DNA of 64,000 nucleotides from Platycnemis pennipes (taxonomy: Eukaryota; Arthropoda; Insecta; Odonata; Platycnemididae): the NCBI GenBank assembly GCA_933228895.1, contig OW121848.1, forward strand, positions 162,208,688-162,272,687, given 5' to 3'. The translations under genes and the position numbers were made by a program. The notes beneath the pieces were generated by a model. It searched no databases and was not told the DNA's origin. It saw nothing but the letters and a program-made list of their open reading frames with translations. Of this stretch, positions 33,401 to 45,023 are shown in pieces (position 1 is the stretch's first letter; each line of letters opens with the position of its first letter).

Positions 33401-34145
33401 CATCCGGAACTGCCCCTTCCCATTTGTCCTCGTTTGTTTTCGACCTTCAGCGCAGCAACAAACGGTCGGCCGCCCCGATTTAAAGAAACGTTGAGTCCTG
33501 GCTCTCGGGAAATTGCAAAATGCCGGCAAGAAAGTACCTATGAGCCGACTGCCGCTCGTGGTCACTGGAAGTGGTTGGCTCCAAACATTGGGGGCGATTT
33601 CGACTCAAATTAGCTCATCTGTTATTCAAAATGTGGCCTCAATGCACTGGCCGAATCGAGGTATTATAAGCTTGTAGAGCACTAATCATATAGCAGATTC
33701 AGCATTGCTTTTGTTACATTCAGTGGCTAATTGCCTTTTATTGAGAGGTAGAATAGTTGGAAATATATAATAATCTTTAACTCTACGCAATGAAAAGAGT
33801 TATAGAAATTTAAGTCGCGGACGAATTGAGAATACTCTTTTTTGGACTCAAATATCTGTCTAAGGGAAATTTTGTACATGTCAACTTCTTGATTTCAAGG
33901 ACAAAACTTCATATGGGACTGTTGGTGAGTGAAAATAATAAGATTTAAAAGAGTAGTAAATGAAGCTTATACATAATACACGTAATAAATAGTGTAGATA
34001 ATGTAGATTATGTAGAATATTGCGTAGATTATGTAGAATATTATGTTGATTATTTTTTCTGTAAAATAATGTCTTATATTTAATAAAATAAATTGAAAGT
34101 TTAATAAAGAAAATTGCAATTAAACAAATAAAGTAAAGTATTGCA
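30421..34145. other. Long anonymous AT-rich stretch
   Basis: No transposon protein or SINE was found. A GC-richer patch at 33200-33600 has overlapping frames on both strands but no recognisable domain. A 50-bp sequence near 33078 recurs near 36364, and a minisatellite lies at 33990-34050. Confidence 0.35.
33985..34050. repeat. Short AT-rich tandem repeat
   Basis: The word GTAGATTATGTAGAATATT repeats with small changes about 2.5 times. Confidence 0.6.
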
Positions 34146-34149
34146 TTGA

Positions 34150-34440
34150 TTAGGTGTTGTGGTGGCTTAGTGGGTAGAGTGCTCAGCTACTGACCGGAGG
34201 GTCCCGGGTTCAAATCCCGGGAGATGGAGATGGGTTGGAAGACCTAGCAGAATTCATCAGAGAGAGCAAAGACAGTGTTTTTCTACACCTCAAAAGTCAA
34301 TCATTTGTGTTCATAGAATTAGAAATGAAAACATTTAAGGCTACTCAAGTAACATTAAATATGCATGGCCCTAGTGTTTTCAGCTGAATATCTATCTATC
34401 CCACACAACTGAAGATAGGTATTAAAAACTAAGTAGGCCT
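34150..34440 (+). mobile_element. tRNA-derived SINE
   Basis: A-box-like TGGCTTAGTGGGTAGAG at 34163 and B box GGTTCAAATCC at 34207-34217 within CCCGGGTTCAAATCCCGGG, followed by a non-tRNA body. The head differs from the SINEs at 19.1 and 27.2 kb, so this is a third lineage. The T-arm pairing (CCCGG/CCGGG) is intact, but no complete cloverleaf is apparent. The 3' limit is uncertain. Confidence 0.6.
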
Positions 34441-34748
34441 ACACTATCCTATACGACATCTCCAAATTTAGTACTATAAAACAATACTATGCCAACTTGT
34501 CAAAGATGAGACTTGATGGTACTAAAAATTATAGTTTTATTGTTTTAATCTTACAACTTAGAGACTAATCTTTCCTCCATGTGGCTTTACTATAGTCTTA
34601 TAGTTGGTGTTTTCTAATTGTATTATGTTGTAATCATTCCATAAAATTCCCAAAATACATCTAAATTGTAGTTTTGAAACAATATAGCTACCTTCCTCTG
34701 TCTGAAAGAGAAATGACCAGCAATAAAGAGAGCAGTGAGCCCTGGAAC

Positions 34749-34999
34749 AACTGGTATTTTAATTGAAGTGAAATTATGTCCATTGCCACTAATTGTAAGT
34801 GAAACATTATAGGTACCTACCAAGTATATTACTGCACTTCTATCAAGGTCAAGAGAAAGTTACCATCAAAAACACATTTACAGCTCTGTTTTTTGATGGT
34901 AACTTTCTCTTGACCTTGATAGAAGTGCAGTAATATACTACCTATAATGTTTCACTTAGTGGCAATGGACATTATTTCACTTCAATTAAAATACCAGTT
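34749..34999. repeat. Long near-perfect hairpin (about 110-120-bp arms)
   Basis: The left arm starts AACTGGTATTTTAATTG (34749) and ends ACCATCAAAAA (34872). The right arm begins TTTTTTGATGGTAAC (34889) and ends TTAAAATACCAGTT (34999), pairing with few mismatches or indels around a 16-base loop. No coding frame. It could be a foldback element or a hairpin RNA locus. Confidence 0.75.
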
Positions 35000-37900
35000 A
35001 ATATAATCCTTAATGTAGCCTACTGCACATATAACTAAATGCAAGTACTTGCCATAGAAAATTTAAAAAATGATATGAATTGGTTACAAATGACTCAGGT
35101 CTACACCAATCAATCTAGAAAATATTGCTTTGACTCGTAGATAATTTAGCATTTAGACATTTCAGTCTCGGATAATTATTGATTTCCTGGCAGGCTTAGC
35201 AATGGAAGGCTTGTAATAGGCTATTTAAGTTGAATCTGCACTAAATATAGGTTTAATTACTAAAATGTGTTGGTATAATGTTAAAATAATATTTTCCAAT
35301 AATGCTAATCACTTCTTTAGCAGTATATTTAAAATTAATTTTCTACACGAAATGATCTACACGAATTTTCTACATGAAAAAATATATATGATGAAGCAAA
35401 TATAAATAAAATTAATGAGTGGATAATTGAAATTATCAATACATTAAAATGCTTAAAAATAACTGAGCAAAATTGAACAAAATAGGTATGCCGAAGTTGT
35501 TGCACTCTGTTCCGCAACGACGAACTAATCTGCCACGTGGTTCTCAAGTGCGGAATCTTAGCATTCTGCATTTGGAATTTAGGTTATATATTTTCTTACC
35601 TACCCTACCCTAAAATTTTAGTTTTTTTCGTTTAATGTATATTATTAAACATAAACCTAACAATTTTCATGCTCGTAGCGGAATTTAAAATCGCGACCTT
35701 TGGGTGTCTAGGCAGCTGTATTGCTGATTTGAGTATCGAGGTTATAGTTATTTAGTGGATGCATAAGACAATTTTTTCTCAAGTATTCGGATAAATTAAT
35801 GTGGATCTATTAAGTGGGTCTCTTATTTATCATTATAGCAGTACTTTGACTGTACATGTCAATATGGTGGAAATAATACCAGAAATTGTGCAAATGATAT
35901 TTGGAAGCAGGTGGCCAATTAAGGGTTAACTAGGAGGCCATACGAAATATTGCACCGTTGGAACATAAAATCTAAAGTACGAAATTAAAGTCGAGAAAAA
36001 CCCTAGGGTGAGTAAAATGAAGTAGTGGAGAAATACATAGGAATACATTATAAAGGACATGTCTGGCGGAATAATAGTTGCTAACTGAAGTTTTATAGCA
36101 AAATGACTGACAAAAATAAGGTGAATCCATGTTCCTTTGAAAATATTGGTAGATAGTAGAAGAATTAGTAGGTAGATAGTAAAGAAGATACATTTCACCA
36201 AAAAGGATATTTTTTTGCAAAATATTTTATGGTGCAAATAAGATCTGGTAATGTCAATTAATGAGGCTCAACACGCTCGGTAGTTTTTATTGAAAGTAAG
36301 AGAAATATGACTTGAAGTTGCTCTAAAGTGAGGTCATTAAACTAAATAGCAAACACAGTAAATAGCTTCAGTACAGGATTCGGACTGCGAGGGAAAGAAA
36401 GTGTCGTGTGGAAGAGAGTTAAATTAGTGAATATAAATGGATGGTCCATTGGTATCATTAATACAAGATTACTTTTTATGAGGTTTAGTGTTAAAATGCG
36501 CGCGGACGGATATGGGCAAATAAATAAGGGAATCAAAGTATGCGGAACATTTGAAAATAGTGAAAATAAAAATAAGGAATTACAAAAATGTCAATCATCC
36601 GCCGAAAGGAATGCTGATAAATTTACTGTCACAAGAAAACACCACAGGATGGGGGATGATGATATTCAATTCTGAAAGCAAATGAATATGGATAATGGAT
36701 AATTATGAGCATGGGATGAATATATCAAGATGATTTCGAAGAACCTCTTAGACACGCATGATAAAATGAAAGATGATGAAAATATTTGAATTAAGACGAG
36801 GAAATGTTTTAGAATGTATTACATCTCATTATACGGGAGAATATTAAATAGAAACTTCAAATAGGAGGGTCTGTAATGAAATACCTGCATGGAAAAAGTC
36901 CAGACAGTTTTGCAAATGCGATGGGTTACGCAGATAGAAACATCAAGTGGCAGAATGAGTCAAGGCAATCTTCAGATTGTCGATCAGTGGCGATCGATTC
37001 AGAATATAACTTCTAATGAAATGGTAAAGAACTAAATACATAGATACTTGAAGCGAATTGATACCAAATGGAAAATATGAGGGTTTGGAAATCTATGATA
37101 CAAAATAATAATTTATTTAAGGTTGACTCTAATTTAAAAAGAATGGAAATATGAAAAAAACCATCATACACTTAAACTTTCCACCCAAATTTATCTCCAG
37201 ACCTTGGACAGTCAGCATATAGTGAGAAAACAGTTATTAGTTCCTAAATGGCATTAAAACGGTCACTTAAATAAACATATTATATACTAATAAGAGTTAA
37301 ACGATTGGAATAAACCAAGGGACCCTTCGAAGAAACAAAACCATTGAGGCGACTGGCACAAGATATAACTCTAGCTTTGTTAAAAACAGATTAAATTGAC
37401 CTGTAGAGCACTAACAGAAGGGTGTGAACAACTAGGAATGGACGGAATTGGGGCAGGAAAAGAATTAATTGTAGAGGGGAGGAAAGCAAGGGGATCGACG
37501 ATTACTCGGGTTTCGAATGTCTGCAGATCGTCATTCGTGTACCGATCCCACGTAGTGAAGAACGGACACCACAAGGAAATTTGACCGAACTTTCCTCATA
37601 CCTTAAAAAAGAATTTCACCGTAATTAACGGCCACGAAAGAACCACTCAGAATTCTAACCGAGAGAGGTAGAAAGGGAGGGGGAGGGAGAAAGGAAGAGG
37701 AACGATTTGGTGGGGAAGAGAAGAAAGAGCGAGGAATAGAGGGCGGCGGAGAGGAAGGTGAATGGGCTCGCAAAAGGGAGAAGAGAGGGAAAAAATTATA
37801 CTGTTCGGGGAACCAAATGTTTTGGCCTCCACTCAAGTCAAAGAAAAAAGAATCACCGGAATAAGACGCACGTTCCTACACCGATGCGTGTGGGTGTAAC

Positions 37901-38866
37901 AAAAAAATTGGAGTCAGGAGGAGACGTGTGGAGGGAGGATGAAGATATATACATATTTTTTGGGGCAAAAGAGGAGAGACAGCAGAGAGTGGGGATGAGA
38001 GGAAAGGACTCACTCGTATGAGCACTGAGAAGAGCAGTGAATGTAAAAAAAACACACTGAAATAAACATAAAAATGAGTTTCGGTGGAAAAGTTCTACGT
38101 AGCCCCCACCTACCCCCAGGTCGGCCCACATCCTCCTCCGGGCCTTAGTCTCTGACCGGGCCCGTAAATCCCGTCGTCTGTGTAACAAATGTGTGATCGA
38201 GAGTTGGGGAGCTTCCAAAAACAGAATCGAGGGGGATGAAAGGGCGCCAGGCGTTTGACGGGTGGCGGCGCTTCCGAGGGGAGTGGGAGGTGGGTGGGAA
38301 TCGGATTACCAATGAAACGCCTCTCTCGGCGGTCAAAACTTTGCGACCTCTCTCTCTCTCCCTCCCGACTCCATCGCCGATGGTGTTCGAGGCGCCAAAA
38401 CACTCCCTTCCTTCCCTCCCTGTCAACTGGGGCAAGTGGAATCCCCCCTTTCCCACTCACGCTCCAACTGTATCCTACGCACTTCCCTCTGCCCTTTATA
38501 ATACCTAGATTCCTCGCTCTGCTTCAATTACTTCACTTTGATGTTCCTGCAAAATGATATAATTTTTAGCCTACTTCAAAGGCTAGCGAATAGAGCGCTT
38601 GGATATAGAGTGCAACCTCCAGGTTCGTACTTATGGGAAGCCTTTGAATAAATCCTGTGGAATCCAGTCCTTGTGATTTTCAGGGAACTAGATCTTTCTA
38701 AGTAAATTCAAAGAGAAAAGGGGGAAGGAATTTGCTCTACCGCTCATATGTTTTGGTTCCACAGTCCGTTGATTTTAGTACTGGACATTGTACTCTCACT
38801 AACCATGTCATCTAATAGACCGAACACTTTCATTTTTTCAGATACATTGAAATGAGTGTAAACATT
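35000..38866. other. Anonymous intergenic DNA
   Basis: AT-rich with a purine-rich patch (37660-37760) and a GC-rich patch (38100-38500). Frames on both strands overlap and are low-complexity. A weak tRNA-like head may exist at 38575-38660 (GCTAGCGAATAGAGCGCTTG and GGTTCGTAC), too degenerate to call. Confidence 0.3.
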
Positions 38867-39163
38867 TCACTGTAAAAAGTTGATCTGATTTTCAGTGCGA
38901 TCTGAATTTAAGCGCTGTCTGGTTTAAGGCAGGAACACGGATGCAAGGTGCGGAAGAGGCAGGAACATGGATGGTTGGTACAGGAGCAGTTAAGCAGGAA
39001 GCAGAGGAAGCAGGATTCTGGATGGTCTGATTTTCAGTCGTTTACCTGCCTTATTTTTAGACAAGATATTACTGCTGAAATTCTACATACCCTGTCTTAA
39101 AATTGTTGCATCTGAAATTCAGATCGCTTTTGTACCTTAAAATCCGATCTACTTTTTACAGTG
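38867..39163. mobile_element. MITE-like element with about 50-bp inverted ends
   Basis: Left end CACTGTAAAAAGTTGATCTG, ATTTTCAGTGCGATCTGAAT; right end ATTCAGATCG, AAAATCCGATCTACTTTTTA, CAGTG. Total about 297 bp. Inside is a small direct repeat of GCAGGAACACGGATG / GCAGGAACATGGATGG. CACTG termini occur in several DNA-transposon superfamilies. No clear target duplication was seen. Confidence 0.55.
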
Positions 39164-40794
39164 TTCTTTTGGGTGTTTTCTATCGTTCTGTTTCGTCACA
39201 ACTTCAGAGTTTTCACGATTCAACAAGGTTAGGTGTGGTATTGATTCATTAAAGTTTCCTTGGCTCTGGTTGACGAAAAATTCAATTCTAGAATAAAATA
39301 TTGATTTCACTGCGTCCCATATTCTGTAATGCCACTATGCATGTTTGACTGATTGGTTCATATAAGTCATCCAAGCAATGTAACTGCCAACCGTGAACTC
39401 AGCATTAGCTAAAGAAGTTAAGGCATTTTCGTAAAATATCCTGTAATTCATGTAAAGTTTTAATTGTTGATGGGAAAAACTTGTTAGGGAAATGACGGCG
39501 ACTTAGATACGTGAGATAACAGAAGAAAAAATCTTACAGAATTTTAGAGACATTTACCTCAGACCTTACTTACAATTTGCACATCACGCTTTTTCATAAG
39601 CTGGATGGGGCAAAATAAGATTGATTTATTTTATTATTTAACGGCGAGTTTTTAGTGCCGGGAACAAATGAAGAGATATTCCTTAAATGAGATATCAATA
39701 AGAAATATTTAGCAACTCGTATTCCCCACGCGTCAGCTTAGCGTTTTGTTCTCTGCTTTGAGTACCTCTCACTCTGTTTCTATGTTTTCTACCTTTGACT
39801 TCAACTCTGAAAAGCATTTGAGTATAAAGTCCACCACGGGGATTCTGCAAGACATATTTCCAAATAACTATGACCACTATAACTATGGAAGTTTGGCGAT
39901 ATAAGAGTGAAATATCAGTTTGATCACCGTGACTCGTTCAAAAGTAACAAAATGAAATCACTAGGGAATGCGTAATTTTTTTCAAAACTGGTAAAATAAT
40001 TTACTTTATCAACAGTGATCCTTTCAGAGTTTCCTACATCTTTCGGTGTGCTATCTATGCACACCTGATCTGAGTTTCATGCGCTGACAGCCTCTCACTC
40101 CTTGTATTATATGTGGACGAATTTTTCTCCCGCTGGCCTCCCGATCCACGCCGCTCGACCTTCCCTCTTTCTCTCTTCCCCTTCGATCCCCTTGTTTATC
40201 TCTTCCCTTCGCTTCGTTCCTGTTCACACACACCATCCCTCCTATCGAGTAGTTTGTCATCTCTCCTTGTTATTCCACAGTCTTTCCACCATCCCCACCC
40301 TTTCTCCAGCCACACCCGTATTTCTTTCGTGTCTTCCCTCGTATTTTTTAGGGCACTACGTCTGCCGATTCACTCCTCCCTTACTTTTTTGTTACCGCTA
40401 GGATTTCAGCTTACCAAAAACCCGTTCACTTCCTCCCTATCTCACTGCTGTTTTCGAATCAGATTTTTTTTCGCTACGAAAACAAACGTCCTCTATTCAA
40501 TACTTTTACCAAATTCATTACCTACATGACTTACAGAGTTAACAGACGCAATAGTAGGCTGTGATACCAGGTTGAGCGAAGGTTCTTACGTGTGAATAGA
40601 AAATGTTCCTATACACCGTAGATTTCCGTGGAAGGACGCCGTGGAGGTCCAGTGGTCGCTGCTAAACGTGAGTACATTCTTTACCCAGACTATATTATTT
40701 CTGTGAGCATAACGTTCGGCTGCTCTTAGTATACTATCATTCTAAGTAAAATCTTGTTTTGCTATGATGAGGTGTATGCAGAGCCTCCCGCCCA
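39164..40794. other. Anonymous intergenic DNA
   Basis: A pyrimidine-rich segment at 40130-40450 gives long Ser/Pro/Phe frames that look accidental. Nothing else recognised. Confidence 0.3.
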
Positions 40795-41652
40795 TTAACA
40801 GATAGTAAACGTGGAATCAGTTAAGTACTCAGGTGTAACACTTACTCAGGATCTATCATGGGGGAACCATATCAGGGAAATATGCAGTCAAGCAAATAGA
40901 AGGTTTGGGTTTATTAAAAGAATATTAGGGAAAAGTGAGGAGAGGGTGAAGGAACGTTGCTATTTTGCAATTGTTAGACCACACTAAGAATATGCTACGA
41001 GTATATGGGACCCTTATGAAGCAGGCTTAATTTACGAATTAGATCGAGTACAACGAAGAGCAGCGAGATATGTAAAAGGGTGCAACGATAGGGAAAGCAG
41101 TGTGTCTGGTATGTTAGCCGAATTGGGATGGGAATCGCTGTCACAACGCAGGCTGAATTATAGACTTAATCTTCTAGGAAAATTAAGGAGGGACATTTCA
41201 TTAATGACGTTAATCATATATTGCTGGCTCCGACTTATTATGGTAGACTCGATAATTCTAATAAAATTAAGGAGATTAAGGACAGGTTTAAAATGTCATT
41301 TTTTCCGCGCACGATTCGAGATCAGAACGTTAAACATCGCATAAATCGGTAATAATTATAGAGGTAATAGAGGTAGTAGGTCCAGGTAGGTTTTTAATTA
41401 CCTGCATGTTCAAATCAACGTGTGACTCACATGCATTTTTTTTTGCATGCATGGTATTCATGGGTGTGTACTGAATGATTGGGATTTGGTACTTTTCCTT
41501 CTTTTTATCCCCAATTACTTTTAAAGGTATAGTGTTTGTTTTGTTGTGTTCATTTTTGTTTGTTGTGTCATTGTTCCTGGTGTGGATGCACCCCCTGCCA
41601 CACACCCTCGAGGTGGTTTGCAGGGTATGTCGTAGATATAGATATAGATAAC
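40795..41652 (+). mobile_element. LINE family C copy: RT C-terminal remnant plus 3' tail
   Basis: Broken reading gives SVKYSGVTLTQDLSWGNHIR, EICSQANRRFGFIKRILG, RPHxEYATSIWDPYEAG, LDRVQRRAARYVKGCNDR, LGWESLSQRRLNYRLNLLGK (41128) and DRFKMSFFPRTIR (about 41283). It has the same C-terminal architecture as families A and B, but its 3' UTR is different (ACCTGCATGTTCAAATCAAC, TTTTTTTTGCATGCATGG). It ends in the shared CACCCCCTGCCACACACCC / GAGGTGGTTTGCAGGGTATG motif and a GTAGATATAGATATAGATA tail. Frameshifts and stops near 40985 and 41190 inactivate it. Confidence 0.8.
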
Positions 41653-42233
41653 AGACAACCTTATTTAACTACTTTATTTATGGAGAGAAAGCGATCTTAT
41701 GAGTGAGGTTACTTTCCTCTTATAATTTCACGATTGATGTAGGAAACCATCAAATTGTCACAGTTGTCTCAATAATCACTTCATTAACCATGCACTAATA
41801 ATCTTTGCAAAATCATTAACTTTGGAAATTATTCAGTTATTACTAAGGAATAGATATCTCTGCCCTGGTATTCAGCCTGAATCGATATAACGTAGTTATT
41901 TATTTTCTTTATTTATTGATTCTTTGTCCATTTCTAAGGATAGATTTAGTTCAAAAATAAAAGCTTAAAATTTAAGAACATAAGCTGATGAAAAGACGCC
42001 TCTGCTAGCAATGAATTTGCGAAAACTCTTAGCTATTGGAGTTTGAGATCGCGAGCGGATTAAAATGCCACTGAGACATTTACACGTTAAAACTCTGCCA
42101 CAGATAAATATTGCACAGGGAAGGGAAAATCATTTTTGGACCATCTTTGAGAGGCGAGTCGTTCCAGGGTTCCCTGTATGCTGGAGGCTGGTGGAGAGGT
42201 TGGAGGGCCTAGTCGGAGAACACGCCCCTCTAT
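41653..42233. other. AT-rich intergenic DNA
   Basis: Nothing recognised. Confidence 0.3.
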
Positions 42234-42962
42234 CATCTACATCTACATAATACCCTGCAAGCCACCATAAATGTGTGTGGCAGGGGGTGAACTCTCACCA
42301 AACATGCACTAAATATCATGCATAAAATCTGTAATTAAAAATTAAAATAGCAAAGTATGCATGCAGAATCATACTGTTAGTTGGGTTAGCTTTATGTCCT
42401 TATACCAACATGTAGCTACCAATGTTATCCATTGCTGCACTCGTACTGGATACATTTACCGTTATTCATATCCCTAATTGTACGAGGAAAAAAGAACATT
42501 TTGAATCTGTCAGTTCGGCAATCAATTTCTCTAATTTTGTGATTATGGTCCAGTCTACCATAGTAAGTTGGGGTCCGCAAAATATTTTTAACATCATCAC
42601 TGAAAATATGGTTTTGAAATTTATTTAAGAGATTAAGTCTAAATTTCAACCTGCGATCTGACAATGATTCCCAATTTAATTCATTTAATAGACTGGTTAC
42701 GCTAATAAGGTAATCATACCGGCCCTTTACAAATCTTGCCGATCTTCGCTGCAATCGTTCAAGTTCGTTTTTTAGACCGATTTCGTAGGGATCCCATACA
42801 CTAGCAGCATATTCCAAATGAGGTCTTACAAGGGAAAAGTAGCTGATTTCTCGTAAATGTTCGTCGCATTTACCCAATACTCTATTTTTATTCACCAACC
42901 AATTATTTCACGTATGTGTTTACCCCTGGAAAGATCATGTGTCAGTCTTATTCCGAGATCAT
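42234..42962 (-). mobile_element. LINE family A copy with intact 157-codon RT C-terminal frame
   Basis: The minus-strand frame 42425-42898 is uninterrupted for 157 codons and is the best preserved coding piece of family A. In order it holds GKCDEHLREISYFSLVRPHL, EYAASVWDPYEIGLKNELE, LQRRSARFVKGRYD, NELNWESLSDRRLKFRLNLL, DDVKNILRTPTYYGRLDHNH and RTDRFKMFFFPRTIRDMNNG. This is the region downstream of the polymerase domain in CR1/Jockey-like LINEs. Upstream at 42930-42960 the reverse of RLTHDLS is visible. The UTR and the (CTACAT)n tail lie at 42234-42420. The polymerase and endonuclease parts are missing. Confidence 0.9.
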
Positions 42963-44140
42963 GCGCGTATTCTGGCTAAGAAATCTATCTCGCCGGTGAC
43001 GCACATTTTGAAGAAGTTCAAATCGGTGTTCCGCAGCTGCATGGGACCTGGCATATTGTTTCGTTGCTGCGGAGGTGTATGCACAGGATGCAATAGAGGG
43101 ACGCCCTCTTCGCTGGACGCCCTCGACCTTTTCGATGATCTCCTGGATGTCGAAATGTGTTAGCCTAGCGTGTTTATGAAATTGATATAGGTATTTATTA
43201 TTTCATTATTATTATTTCATGATTGTTTTATTTTTCCATACAATTGTTTCGTACGTAAATAGAAGTTATTTTTTATTTAAAAGTTTGGTTTATTTTTCCA
43301 TAAAAGTGTTTCGTGCGTAAATAAAAGTTTATTTTATTTCATTTCAAAGATCTAGCATCCATTTAGGTAAAGATACTCTCTAGAAATCCCTACTCAAAAT
43401 AAGTAGATGCTGGTGATGTTATTCATCAATATAAATATAATAAAAAGAATATAAAAGATTAAATATTCAGCTTTTTTTAACTTTTTTTTAATTCCACTGC
43501 CGGTCAATTGTCTTTTATTGCACTTATTCCATTATTTTTGGCACTATTTAAGTGATAGCTCAATTTCAATTGCAATGGCCAAAACATACCGGGATATATA
43601 GAACGTTGGATTATAGCGATTCCTCCTCCTACCCTGAGGAACAAAGTATGTTAGCTTTCATAAAAAGTATTCAATATGTGAATCCTCTTCGCACTGAAAG
43701 GTGGAGGCACCCGACCTTTTCAATGGTCTCCTGGGGGTCAGGAAGGAGTCCCACGCAGGGAAATGGGTCGGGCGAGGGTGAGGCATGCCATCCGCTTGAC
43801 CCTCGGCTTGCTACAATGCAGACTTCGAGACCCTCGTCCGAGTGTTTGCGCCCCTTTCGTACGCACGACGACAGAGCGCTTGTTCCACCGTGCGAGATAC
43901 GGAAGCCGAGGAGACTTCCTGCGTCCACAGAGGCACACCGCCGATAGTGTATAGAGGGAATGAAGAAGGATGCGAGCTCGAGACATGTCCATCATTTTCC
44001 AATATTTGGCGTTCAGTTCCATACCAATATTTACGCACCCAATTTTGTCAGTGTTGGACAAGTCGTCCCACAGTTCATCAATGTCCTGCTCTCTCTCAAT
44101 CTTCTTGTCGACAATGCAGTCGTTGGCTTACTGCACGAGG
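42963..44140. other. Mixed-composition DNA with overlapping frames
   Basis: A tandem duplication of about 60 bp lies at 43224-43342 (TTTATTTTTCCATA, TGTTTCGT[AG]CGTAAATA). The 43660-44060 part is open in many frames on both strands but gives no recognised protein. A CCCGACCTTTTCAATGGTCTCC word at 43710 echoes CCCTCGACCTTTTCGATGATCTCC at 43120. It may belong to the body of the LTR element whose end follows. Confidence 0.35.
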
Positions 44141-44164
44141 GTGGATTTTGAATGATGTCTGACA

Positions 44165-44290
44165 AGTCGTTTCTAGATTCCTGCGAGAAAGAGGCCACAC
44201 CGGAGAAAGTCGATCATCCTTCAGGACTATACCGGACGAGATATGGACGAGTCGTTCGTCCTCCACAAAGATTGCAAATGCAATAATTGT
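44165..44290 (+). pseudogene. Ty3/gypsy-like polyprotein C-terminal end
   Basis: A short frame ends SGLYRTRYGRVVRPPQRLQ followed closely by a stop. The R-T-R-x-G-R-x-V-R/K-P-P motif is the usual end of arthropod Ty3/gypsy polyproteins, after the integrase. About 50 bp downstream comes a purine tract (AGAGGGAAGA) and then TGTGGCAGG, as expected for a polypurine tract and LTR start. The integrase itself could not be read upstream. Confidence 0.5.
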
Positions 44291-44337
44291 TGCCATTTTT
44301 CCTTCTTTTGTTTTGCTTGTTTTTTTCAGAGGGAAGA

Positions 44338-44632
44338 TGTGGCAGGTTCGAATAGCGCTGTGCCAACCCTGGCGGTCGGGCGGGTCGACGGCGAGATCGC
44401 CGGCTTGTATAAATACGGCGGGTGAACAACGGGCCAGGGTTTCCCTCACGCCTCGGGTGAATACCGAGCCATCCCCGGAGAAAAAGAGTTCCAGCTTTAT
44501 TTCTGCTCCACATAACTCTGCAATTACTTCAAATATAGCTATGTATTCAATTAACCCTGAAGAGGCCAATGCCTCAACAGGGAGACCATCGTATTATTGT
44601 TATATCTTATTGTCTTTTTTCATTCTCAACAT
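44338..44632 (+). mobile_element. Probable 3' LTR of the gypsy-like element
   Basis: Begins TGTGGCAGGTTCG directly after a polypurine tract, contains a TATA box (TATAAATA, 44408-44415) in a GC-rich promoter-like segment, and may end at a ...CTCAACA near 44632. No matching 5' LTR lies in the window, so the right border is inferred. Confidence 0.45.
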
Positions 44633-45023
44633 ATATTTTGCAAGTCAATTGGTCAAATAAACACCATAAATCGGAATTGAAATGGAGCGGGCCAGGGAAG
44701 TCGTCAACTGAAATTTTAGCAGGCGCAACCAATCTATAACCGTGTAATCCTTTGTAGTCAAGCTGTAAATAAACGGAATCATGGTGAGAGCGGTGGATTT
44801 CATTGCCAACCAACACAATTTTCAAATGTGTTGGTTGGCAATCTTCAAAAAACTGCTTTGACTCCAAAAATGTTGAAAAGGAGCGGCCCGAAAAAGCTTC
44901 CTTGGATAACACCACTCTAGACAGGGGATGGGCCGGAATGGACACTATTGTATCTGACGCATTGAGTCCACCCGACAAAAAAACACTCAAAGCAACGCAG
45001 TATTTTTTCCCATTTTGCCGCAA
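44607..45023 (-). other. 139-codon open frame of unknown status
   Basis: The frame is open on the minus strand, with segments such as FSTFLESKQFFEDCQPTHLK and YLQLDYKGLHGYRLVAPAKI. Composition is balanced and not low-complexity, but there is no ATG at its start and no recognised domain. A perfect hairpin (44803-44841, TTGCCAACCAACAC with its inverse) lies inside it, which is unusual for coding DNA. Possible transposon debris. Confidence 0.2.
44803..44841. repeat. Perfect short hairpin, 14-bp arms
   Basis: TTGCCAACCAACAC and its exact inverse are separated by 11 bases. Confidence 0.7.

Noticed and set aside
34153..34225. tRNA gene on the plus strand
   Set aside because: The T-arm pairs well, but no full cloverleaf or acceptor stem is found and a SINE-like body follows.
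39780..39860. Minus-strand exon-like segment (NPRGGLYTQMLFRVEVK)
   Set aside because: Short, with weak splice sites; no family recognised.
40102..40529. Long plus-strand Ser/Phe/Pro-rich frames
   Set aside because: They follow from a pyrimidine-rich tract; two frames are open at once.
40631..40676. 46-bp plus-strand micro-exon (ISVEGRRGGPVVAAK) before GTGAGT
   Set aside because: The splice motifs are plausible, but the segment is too short to separate from chance.
43738..44061. 107-codon minus-strand frame
   Set aside because: Several frames are open together on both strands and none has a recognised domain.
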